A stretch of DNA of 26,289 bases, taken from positions 1-26,289 of the forward strand of contig NYZA01000102.1 in assembly GCA_002686955.1 (NCBI GenBank). Direction: 5' to 3'. Source of the stretch: Gemmatimonadota bacterium. Its GTDB lineage: Bacteria > GCA-2686955. Made by a program: the position numbers and the translations under genes. Positions 7,812-14,192 of this stretch are shown piece after piece. Positions within the stretch are counted from its first letter, which is position 1; the number at the start of each line of letters is the position of its first letter. A model generated the notes under the pieces. That model ran no database searches, was not told the DNA's origin, and saw only the letters and a program-made list of their open reading frames with translations.

Positions 7812-8080
7812 GTCCTACCCTCCGGAGAGGTTTCAAGATACTTCGCGATCACGATCGAACCCAAGAAATTGAGCATCGCATATGCAATCGCGATGTCGAT
7901 GAACATGTCGATCCGGCCGAATGCGAAGCCGGTCAGGCAGATCAGGATGATCGTCTTGGTGCCGATAACGCTCACGCCCACCATTCGATCGAATACCGTC
8001 GGCCCCTTGATCACACGATAAAAAGGCAACAAGAGCGCGATGCCGATGATGAACGCCAGGGCGGAAATCACATAGTCCAC
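7808..8080 (-). CDS. mrpF: MrpF-type antiporter subunit F
   Basis: 90 residues if started at GTG 8080 (DYVISALAFIIGIALL). I favour that start because GGAAGG (8088-8093) lies seven bases upstream. An ATG at 8095 gives five more residues (MEGRT) but has no visible ribosome site; either way the gene overlaps the 3' end of mrpE. Three helices are visible, with the family signature RVIKGPTVFDRMVGVSVIGTK, the Asp-containing helix FAFGRIDMFIDIAIAYAMLNF and GSIVIAKYLE. In Mrp complexes MrpF sits with MrpE and MrpG at one end of the membrane arm. Confidence 0.93.
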   Translation of the reverse strand: MDYVISALAFIIGIALLLPFYRVIKGPTVFDRMVGVSVIGTKTIILICLTGFAFGRIDMFIDIAIAYAMLNFLGSIVIAKYLETSPEGRT

Positions 8081-8655
8081 GGTGCGGCCTTCCATCGTGG
8101 CTTGCTGACGGAAAACGACAGCTCAACGCCCGGCTCCTCCTCGAGCCGGTCGCTAAAAAGTGCCGCGACCTTTTGCTGCATGGAGCCGTCGATGACACCC
8201 TGAGCGGTTTGCGGAGAGATGGCATGAACAAGAAAACTGTCGCCATCGATGTCGAGAGTAAAAGTCCCCGGGGTCAACGTAATCGAATTGCCCAGAACCA
8301 CTTTGGGCAGTGCGCCGGGAAGAGCTGAGTTGAACCTCAGGATCGCCGGGTTGATCGGGAGCTTGGGGCTCAGGATCATTCGAGCAACCTGGAAATTCGC
8401 GACCATGATCTGCCAGCTCAACCAGTAGGGGTAAGCGAGCGCCCTACCCAGATGAAGCCGCCCGACCGCCGCGTTCTCATGGTCGTCGGAGAGCGCCACT
8501 ACCAGAGTGCGCGTCATCGCAACTACGATCGCGATCGAGATTACCCCGAACGAGAGGTGAAGCGGATCGATCTTCCCGGAGAAGCCGAGCCAGAGCAAGC
8601 CGAGCGCCAGGATCTCGTAGGCGAAGTGGATCGCGCGAGAGTGGGGGGCGTTCAT
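8068..8655 (-). CDS. mrpE: MrpE-type antiporter subunit E
   Basis: 195 residues from ATG 8655 (MNAPHSRAIHFAYEI). In-frame starts at 8742 and 8856 would add a Pro/Ser/Arg-rich leader unlike the family, so they are rejected. Two N-terminal membrane helices (~10-22 and ~29-47) are followed by the soluble MrpE core. Signature blocks are YPYWLSWQIMVANFQVARMIL, LPINPAILRF, LGNSITLTPGTFTLDI and FLVHAISPQ. The gene heads the operon. Its last codons overlap mrpF, so translation is probably coupled. Confidence 0.93.
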   Translation of the reverse strand: MNAPHSRAIHFAYEILALGLLWLGFSGKIDPLHLSFGVISIAIVVAMTRTLVVALSDDHENAAVGRLHLGRALAYPYWLSWQIMVANFQVARMILSPKLPINPAILRFNSALPGALPKVVLGNSITLTPGTFTLDIDGDSFLVHAISPQTAQGVIDGSMQQKVAALFSDRLEEEPGVELSFSVSKPRWKAAPWTM

Positions 8656-8853
8656 CGGCTCAGCGGGCCTCGAGTCCGAGCGAGTCCTCTCGCTCCCAGG
8701 CGTTTGTGGCCGTGCCTCGACGGAAGAGGTCGGTGGGATCATCTGAAGCGACGGCGAAGGGTAGTTTGGGGAACGCTGTTCAGCAAGCACGCTCTGTCGC
8801 CGCCGGGCGTCACGACCGAAAGAGCAGGTCGCGTGGACTAGGCGTCGAGGGTG

Positions 8854-8867
8854 CAAGATTCATCTTG
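8854..8867. repeat. Perfect 14-bp inverted repeat upstream of the Mrp-like operon
   Basis: CAAGAT-TC-ATCTTG: six-base arms with a two-base centre, in the gap between the unknown 698-residue gene and mrpE and downstream of a candidate promoter. It could be an operator or chance; no regulator gene lies next to it. Confidence 0.3.
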
Positions 8868-8887
8868 AAGAGATGACGACCCGAAAA

Positions 8888-8917
8888 CAAATAGCTTTAG
8901 AACGCAGTCGGAATCAA
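8888..8917 (-). promoter_or_regulatory. Candidate sigma70-like promoter for the Mrp-like operon
   Basis: On the minus strand TTGATT (8917-8912) is followed after 18 bases by TATTTG (8893-8888), inside an unusually AT-rich patch between two same-strand genes. It would give a 5' leader of about 225 bases before mrpE. The match is moderate and the sigma factor preference of this organism is unknown. Confidence 0.3.
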
Positions 8918-8938
8918 GAAGGCCCGGGACTTCGATTC

Positions 8939-8954
8939 GAGGCTCTTAAGCCTC
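8939..8954 (-). terminator. Short hairpin over the stop codon of the 698-residue gene
   Basis: GAGGCT-CTTA-AGCCTC is a perfect six-pair stem with a four-base loop containing the TAA stop (8946-8948). No T-run follows on the minus strand, so intrinsic termination is doubtful and it may merely be a small stem. Confidence 0.25.
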
Positions 8955-11042
8955 AACCACTTCCCCCACTTCCGCATAATGCTCCATCAGCTCCTCGAAG
9001 GTCTCCGCCTCCAGCTCCACGAAGACCCCGGGATCGGGAACGTGGTAGATCTCGATCTCTTCGCACGCCCCCTCGCCAAGAACCTCGATGTCGACCGATG
9101 AGATGAATGCCGGGTGGTTGAATCTCGTTTGAAGCCGCGGGTTGAGACGCTCTTTCGAGGTCACGACCTGCGCCGCGGCTTGGATCTCGCCGTCGATCAC
9201 GACGACGGCGCGATCGTGGCGCCGGATCTCGATATGCTCGGTTTCATGAGATATCGGGAGAAGATGGTAGTCGCTCGCGACGGCCCAGTGCTTCTCTTCG
9301 AGGTTGACGATGTAGGTCTTGGGGCGGCAGACGCGCGATCCCTCTTCTACCGGACGCCGCTCGGATCGAATGAAATCGCCGGAAGAAACACCTTTTTTGA
9401 TGTTGCCGTAACCCACTTGCGTCGGGCTCAGGTGGTACTCGTCCACCGCTTCTTCCTCGATCTGATAGAAGCTCTTGAATGCGGTCAGCGCCGAGAAGAC
9501 GGAACGGAAATCGGCCGCCCGGATGATGTTGGTCGCTCGCCACAGTGTGACCGGGTGGAACGATGGGCGGTACTCCTTGAAGAAGGTGACCAGCACATCG
9601 TAAAGACTCACGTCGATCTTCATGCGGCCGCGCAGCTTCTCGATCTGGTTGATATCGCCCGCGGGCACGAAGGCGTGCGATTCGACCTCGCAGTCGCAGG
9701 TCCGCTCGGAACCTCGTTTCACATGCACCAGATCGGCGGCCTCGTCGTACTCGATCCGCGGATAGTGGAGGTGTTGATCCGACTTCACGTAGCCAAGTTC
9801 GAAACGTGTGGGCGTTTCGGTCCTTTGGATCTCCAGAATCGCCCCGGGAACGAGACCGACCTCCTGGTAACAGTCCCCCAGGCCCACCACGAATCCGCTC
9901 TCGTAGTGGTAGGTCGTCTGGTATTCCTCACCTCCCGCGATGAAGACGATCCGAGTGTCCTCCGGGAAGAAGGCCGCGGCCTCGACCTCGACGTCGAGAG
10001 TACCCGTGACCAGCTCGTTGTAGGTAAGCACGTGCACCAGGTTATCGCCGTCGATCCGCGTCGCGAGCTTCTCCTCTTCTTCGTGCAGGATCTCGGCTAG
10101 GCGCTCGTCGAGACGATCGTCGGGCAGCCGGAATTCTCGCTTGTAGATGTCGGCCGGTACCTTTGCGCTGGCGAGGCGCAACGGTCTCGATCCGAAGTCC
10201 TTCGGCACCTTGGTCCGGCTGGTCCACGCGCCGCCGGCGAAGTGCGAGAGGCAGTAGAAGTTCTCGCTGAAGAAGTTCTCCATCATGTAGTTGAGCGAAA
10301 ACCGATAGTGCAGGAAGCGCGGCGAATCGGGGGTCAGGGCGAATAGATCATTGACCAGTCGCTCGGTCGAAACCGCCCCATCCTCGGCCTCGAGAATCGC
10401 TCCCGCCTTCTCGATCAGCTCGTAGTCGATCTCTTCGAGCAGATCGATCAGATACCAGAGCGGTCCCCAGCTGACGAATTCCGCCTGGCCATAGAGCTCA
10501 TGAACGACCCTTCCGCGAATCTGACGCAGCAGATTCTCCCGGTGCTGCTCGATGACCTCGTCGCGCTTTCGCTCCGTCTTGTCCGGGCCGAGATAGCGGG
10601 TCACCGTGCGCTGTGCGCGCCCATAGCGCACCGGCAAGTACTGCTGCGCGCCCGCCTTGCTGAGGAACTTGGCCTGCCGGCGAAGCACCGGATCCTGCCA
10701 TTCGACGCAGATCAGGTCGTAATCTTTGTCCTGCTGCAGGATCTTCTCGTACACCTCCCCCTCGGCGTAGTCGTCGAAATCGACATTGCGCCGCTGAGAG
10801 GTCCGCACCTTTCCGAAATGGCGGAAGATATGGTCGCCGACCTCGAAGTCGTTGGCCGCGTCGTAGACCTTGATCAGGCGCTCGGCGAAGTTCACCTTGC
10901 GGGTGCGGATGATCCTCTCTCGCAGCTTCGCCGCAAGAAAATCGATCTTCACGGGTTCCGCTACGTCTGAAACGACCTTGCGCAGATAAGCGATATCTTT
11001 CGACGTGATGGTGATGTCGATCTCTGTGATCGGGTCGGGCAT
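8946..11042 (-). CDS. Unrecognised large soluble protein, 698 residues
   Basis: Start chosen at ATG 11042 (MPDPITEIDITITSKDIAYLR); the 47 in-frame codons further upstream are Arg/Pro-rich and look non-coding. I do not recognise the family. No signal peptide or membrane helix is visible. Residues ~15-60 look like a helical, possibly winged-helix segment (DIAYLRKVVSDVAEPVKIDFLAAKLRERI). Residues ~60-140 could be a small beta-barrel (FEVGDHIFRHFGKV, then YDLICVEWQDP). There are acid/Arg-rich helices at ~165-200 and a mixed beta region at ~340-460. Further blocks are TCDCEVESHAFVPAGDINQIEKL (~485-505, two Cys) and SVFSALTAFKSFYQIEEEAVDEY (~545-567). It is rich in charged and aromatic residues with no repeats. 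It stands alone between the Mrp-like operon and mazEF. Codon use matches its neighbours, so it is a real gene. Confidence 0.85.
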   Translation of the reverse strand: MPDPITEIDITITSKDIAYLRKVVSDVAEPVKIDFLAAKLRERIIRTRKVNFAERLIKVYDAANDFEVGDHIFRHFGKVRTSQRRNVDFDDYAEGEVYEKILQQDKDYDLICVEWQDPVLRRQAKFLSKAGAQQYLPVRYGRAQRTVTRYLGPDKTERKRDEVIEQHRENLLRQIRGRVVHELYGQAEFVSWGPLWYLIDLLEEIDYELIEKAGAILEAEDGAVSTERLVNDLFALTPDSPRFLHYRFSLNYMMENFFSENFYCLSHFAGGAWTSRTKVPKDFGSRPLRLASAKVPADIYKREFRLPDDRLDERLAEILHEEEEKLATRIDGDNLVHVLTYNELVTGTLDVEVEAAAFFPEDTRIVFIAGGEEYQTTYHYESGFVVGLGDCYQEVGLVPGAILEIQRTETPTRFELGYVKSDQHLHYPRIEYDEAADLVHVKRGSERTCDCEVESHAFVPAGDINQIEKLRGRMKIDVSLYDVLVTFFKEYRPSFHPVTLWRATNIIRAADFRSVFSALTAFKSFYQIEEEAVDEYHLSPTQVGYGNIKKGVSSGDFIRSERRPVEEGSRVCRPKTYIVNLEEKHWAVASDYHLLPISHETEHIEIRRHDRAVVVIDGEIQAAAQVVTSKERLNPRLQTRFNHPAFISSVDIEVLGEGACEEIEIYHVPDPGVFVELEAETFEELMEHYAEVGEVVEA

Positions 11043-11646
11043 GTCGATTCCCCACCGCCGCCCGGTCAGCACGCACCTGATGTGGCGCCGAAGCTGGGAC
11101 CGCGGGCTCGGTTTGATGATGCGCCACGGTCGCTCGGAAGGTGGGGGAGGGTCGCGTGCTCGCAACACGCGACGGCGGCGCAAGGGCGCCCAGGTCTCGT
11201 GATCTGCCGGATGACCGAGGCGCAGATGACGACGAATGATGCAAGCCTAGTCAGCGCCCGGGGTGAGCGTCAAGCTGTGAGTCCGACCTTTCGACATACC
11301 CCTGAGATCCCCGGGGGGACCGAGCACTGGCGGGCCGAGACCCGTGATTCCCAGCCAGGCATGCCCCGTGGCTCCGCGTCCCCAACGCGACGCCCTCCTT
11401 GCCCGCAAGACGATGAGCCGCGGCACGCGCCCCACTCCGCTCGGACAATATCACCCGCACCCGCACCCGCACTCGGCCGCGGCGAAGAGCCTGGCCTCGG
11501 AATCACCCTCCAGCCCGCAGTAGAGGGACACCCTCGTTCAGAAGTCCCGGTTCATGAAATGGAACTCCGAATTGCGGCGCGAATGGCTGTCACAGCCCCT
11601 AGATCAACCGAGGAGGGCGACGCGCATGGTGGGCTGCTGCCCTCCA
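11043..11646. other. Intergenic stretch without a convincing gene
   Basis: About 600 bases between the 698-residue gene and mazF. The open frames here have low-complexity Arg/Pro/Ser translations typical of non-coding GC-rich DNA. The only structure I see is a short hexamer repeat at 11452-11475. It should contain the promoter of the 698-residue gene, but I cannot point to one. Confidence 0.5.
11452..11475. repeat. Short tandem hexamer repeat, four units
   Basis: Three exact CACCCG units and a fourth with one change (CACTCG), in non-coding DNA. It is a simple-sequence tract prone to slippage; no function is implied. Confidence 0.7.
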
Positions 11647-11982
11647 TCAGGGAGCAAACATCTCCGCCAATACCGACAGCGAGTTTCTGAGCGCTTGGGG
11701 CGACAGCCGGCCCAGTTTTTTGACGAGTCGGCCTCGGTCGACCGTGCGTATCTGATCGAGAACCACGTGGCCGGCTTTGCCCTGGAAGCGACAGGAGACG
11801 CGGAAGGGGTACGAGCGACTTCCGGTGGTCAGTGGCGCCACGATGTAGGTCTGAATATGGGCGTTCAGCTCGTCTGGAGAGACGACTACGCAGGGCCGGG
11901 TCTTCTGGATCTCGCGCCCCCGGGTCGGATTCAGGGCGACCAAATAGACCTGTCCGCGCAGCACATCGGTTCCCTTCACCAT
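11647..11982 (-). CDS. mazF: MazF/PemK-type endoribonuclease toxin
   Basis: 111 residues from ATG 11982, which lies inside the last codons of mazE (overlap of seven bases); GGAGGAG precedes it at good spacing. The fold is the PemK/MazF SH3-like barrel. Signature blocks are VLRGQVYLVALNPTRGREIQK (start of the barrel with the substrate-loop region), TRPCVVVSPDELN and TYIVAPLTTGSRSYPFRV. VVLDQIRTVDRGRLVKKLGRL is the typical C-terminal block with the conserved Gln-Ile-Arg. By family knowledge it would cleave mRNA at short sequence motifs and be neutralised by the product of the overlapping upstream gene. The length is normal and no catalytic region looks broken. Confidence 0.93.
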   Translation of the reverse strand: MVKGTDVLRGQVYLVALNPTRGREIQKTRPCVVVSPDELNAHIQTYIVAPLTTGSRSYPFRVSCRFQGKAGHVVLDQIRTVDRGRLVKKLGRLSPQALRNSLSVLAEMFAP

Positions 11983-12224
11983 TCCCACTCCTCCTCGTCG
12001 AAGAGGGTGGCCGACGGCTGGTCGAGCAGCAGATCGGCATCACGAGCCGCCAGCGCCCGCGCCGCATCCGCCCAGCGGGCGCGTGGTCGCCAGACCGGCG
12101 AGATCACTATCTCTCCCTCCCTCACCTCGAGCTCTACATCTTCTTCGAGGCCGACTTGCTCGATCAGGGGCTTGGGCAGCCGAATTCCCCTGGAATTCCC
12201 GATCCTGACGATTCTGGCTTTCAT
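11976..12224 (-). CDS. mazE: MazE-type antitoxin (AbrB/SpoVT fold)
   Basis: 82 residues from ATG 12224 (MKARIVRIGNSRGIRLPK) with GGAGGTG just upstream; an in-frame start 13 codons earlier lies over the operator and is rejected. Residues 1-45 are the swapped-hairpin DNA-binding domain: IVRIGNSRGIRLPKPLIEQ, then VELEVREGEIVI. The C-terminal part (~50-82) is flexible and ends in an acidic/aromatic tail (LFDEEEWEW) that would thread into the MazF groove. The antitoxin-first order and overlap with mazF are standard. It probably autoregulates through the palindrome at 12242-12258. Confidence 0.92.
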   Translation of the reverse strand: MKARIVRIGNSRGIRLPKPLIEQVGLEEDVELEVREGEIVISPVWRPRARWADAARALAARDADLLLDQPSATLFDEEEWEW

Positions 12225-12241
12225 CGTGGCACCTCCGTCAA

Positions 12242-12277
12242 TAATTACAGAGTAATTACGCACGAGGCGGCCGTCAA
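12242..12277 (-). promoter_or_regulatory. mazEF promoter with palindromic operator
   Basis: A perfect 17-bp palindrome TAATTAC-AGA-GTAATTA (12242-12258) lies 18 bases upstream of mazE in otherwise GC-rich DNA. On the minus strand TTGACG (12277-12272) and TACTCT (12254-12249) are separated by exactly 17 bases, so the palindrome would cover the -10 region. This fits autorepression by MazE or MazEF; promoter activity itself is inferred. Confidence 0.55.
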
Positions 12278-12287
12278 GACCTAGCGC

Positions 12288-12845
12288 TCATCGGGGTCGA
12301 GGGACGCCCTGGAGCGAAGCGATCACCGAGGCGGCGGCCCATCCCAGCAGCACTCCTCGCGCCGCGCGCGCGCCGGGCGGGTCGAAGGTGAGCGGCGCAC
12401 TGCCGTCGGTCCAGCCTCGGAACCACAGATAGCCTGAGTGGCCGTACGGTCGCCAGATTTTGATCGGTGCGTGCAGGGACCGGCCGGCCGGGACGAAGCG
12501 GGCTCCGTCGAACCAGACGGGGATCTGCTCCGATCGGTTGTTGTAGCCCAAGGAGTGGTTCCGGATACTCACATGGAGGATCTCGCTTTCGCAGAGCAGG
12601 CTGGAGAGGGACCTCCCGTTCGGGCGATACACATCTTCCAAGAAGTGTTGCTCATGGATCCTGAGAGGCTGATAGGGGTCGGAGACGTCGTGTACCCATG
12701 TCGGGAAAGGAGCGGGTGTCGAAAGCGGCCACGGAACTGTAAGGGTCGGGAGCGACGCTGCCGACGACGAGGGTGGCAGCGACAGATCCCAGCGAGTGAT
12801 CGGCTGGAAGCTCGCGGCGTCGTCGGGATGCCAAGGGAAGGGCAT
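12288..12845 (-). CDS. Hypothetical protein, possibly a gene fragment
   Basis: 185 codons from ATG 12845. I do not recognise it. The second half looks like genuine protein (residues ~88-180: HVSIRNHSLGYNNRSEQIPVWF, IKIWRPYGHSGYLWFRGW, then an Ala-rich helix at ~160-178). The first half is Pro/Ser-rich. The frame upstream of the ATG still reads plausibly (GYGIDYLDPP) for ten codons until two consecutive TAG stops, so the present start may be internal to a once longer gene. There are no clear ribosome site and no membrane or signal segment. It sits between mazEF and a transposase remnant, a region of decay. Confidence 0.45.
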   Translation of the reverse strand: MPFPWHPDDAASFQPITRWDLSLPPSSSAASLPTLTVPWPLSTPAPFPTWVHDVSDPYQPLRIHEQHFLEDVYRPNGRSLSSLLCESEILHVSIRNHSLGYNNRSEQIPVWFDGARFVPAGRSLHAPIKIWRPYGHSGYLWFRGWTDGSAPLTFDPPGARAARGVLLGWAAASVIASLQGVPRPR

Positions 12846-13077
12846 CGGTGGATCGAGATAGTCGATTCCGTATCCCTACTACGACGACGTATGTGATTGC
12901 GCTGGGTGCACTTGAGCCGGAACCTCGGGCTGCGAAACAGAGGGACGATTCTTCGCCCCAGAACCCGGCTCAAGCCCAACCATCACAACCACCTACGCCG
13001 TCTCGCTACGGGACAAGGAGGGCCGGCTAAGGTGAAGGTGATCGTCGACGCCGTTGCCCGGTCGCTTGCCCTGTGAG

Positions 13078-14019
13078 TGATAAGACTATCGCGCCCAAAG
13101 TGTTGAAGCATATAACGGAAGAAGTCTTCCTGGCTTCAGCGACCGAACATTGCCGCCGCCAGGGTGCTCTGATCACTGATGTAGTCGGTGGCGATGACGG
13201 GTTTCTGATGACCACGTGCATCCATTCTCGACACAGCGCGGCGCTCCACCAGGCGGAGCTTGTTGCGAAGTGTACGCACCTCGGGCCCGCGATCGAGCAC
13301 AAGCAACTTGCCCCATTCCCCAGGCGAACAGCAGCGCAAGCACGCTAGCGCTTTCACTCTCGCCAACGCCAGGAGCAGCATTATGCTGCTCAAGCCATAA
13401 TAGCCATTCGGAAGCTCGAAATGCTCCTCGCCAACGCGCGGCAATCCGGTGCTGACAAGGGTTGGCAACGCCAATAACACACCGTCCGGATGCCTCCTCA
13501 ACGCAGTAGTTTTTCTCGCAGACGCCCGTCTCTCACCGCCTTGCCCACCGTATTCGGCTTCAATCCGAGCTCGTGCGCCGCCTCGGCCCGCGGCATGCCC
13601 GCATCCAGCAACGCCTGAAGCTTCTCCAAAGCCTCCGGTGTGAGCACAGATGGACCACGACCCTTGCGCCGCGCATAGAAACCACTCGGCCCTTGGTCCC
13701 TATACCGCCGAACCGCGCGTTTCACGCTAACCGCCGGAACCCCGAATGCCCGGACAATATCGCACGATCTGGCCGTGCCGTTCACGATCAGCTGGCTGGT
13801 GAACATCCGAAACGTGCGCACATCATCAACATCGTGGTGCATGATCGGAGCATGACCCAAAAAGTAGACCACACGACCGTCTCGTGCCTCCGCGGTCAGC
13901 TCGGCGGTTATGTGGATTGCCCCCGCGGGGAACACGGGAAGTTGGAGCTGCGGCATGAACGCTTCCTCGTCTTCGGATCCTAGAATGAGCCTCTCATTGT
14001 AGAGCGCAATCGAGGTCAT
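13078..14019 (-). pseudogene. Decayed transposase (HTH N-terminal part plus truncated core)
   Basis: The 5' part (14019-13498, 173 codons; an internal start MPQLQLPVFPAG is nearer to what I recall for the family) carries two helix-turn-helix segments (IVRAFGVPAVSVKRAVRRYR and MPRAEAAHELGLKPNTVGKAV). It ends at a stop overlapping ATG 13501, where the reading continues in another frame (DGVLLALPTLVSTGL, ELPNGYYGLSSIMLLLALARVKAL, PGEWGKLLVLDRGPEVRTLRNKLRL). Then the sequence jumps to a much later part of the transposase (ARGHQKPVIATDYISDQSTL, AAMFGR). There a TGA replaces the conserved Trp codon, and the frame continues beyond it as SQEDFFRYMLQHFGRDSLI. An internal deletion, a probable frameshift and a nonsense codon make it non-functional. 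Confidence 0.8.
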
Positions 14020-14103
14020 TCAAGAATTGCGTAAGCCGCGCCGGAACGTAACCGCGCAGCAGTGCCAATGATACGCAAGGCATTATGTTACAATGGCGTG
14101 CGC

Positions 14104-14153
14104 GACTTCAGGGCGTCGCGGATCGATCTTCCGAGATCAGGAGGTCTGAAGTC
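14104..14153. repeat. Spaced inverted repeat near the transposase remnant
   Basis: GACTTCAG (14104-14111) and its exact complement CTGAAGTC (14146-14153) are separated by 34 bases. It lies between the transposase remnant and the phosphatase gene. It might be an old element end or an RNA stem; the evidence is only the symmetry. Confidence 0.3.
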
Positions 14154-14166
14154 ATTCTTGCGCGAA

Positions 14167-14188
14167 CCCTCAATCCGGGATTCGAGGG
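14167..14188 (-). terminator. Possible hairpin just after the phosphatase gene
   Basis: Arms CCCTC+AATCC and GGATT+GAGGG pair, with one bulged base, starting about five bases past the phosphatase stop. There is no following T-run, so its role as a terminator is uncertain. Confidence 0.3.
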
Positions 14189-14192
14189 CGTA

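Noticed and set aside
9114-10100. 328-codon plus-strand open frame inside the 698-residue gene
   Set aside because: Antisense shadow; it lacks its own ribosome site and the opposite frame has better codon character.
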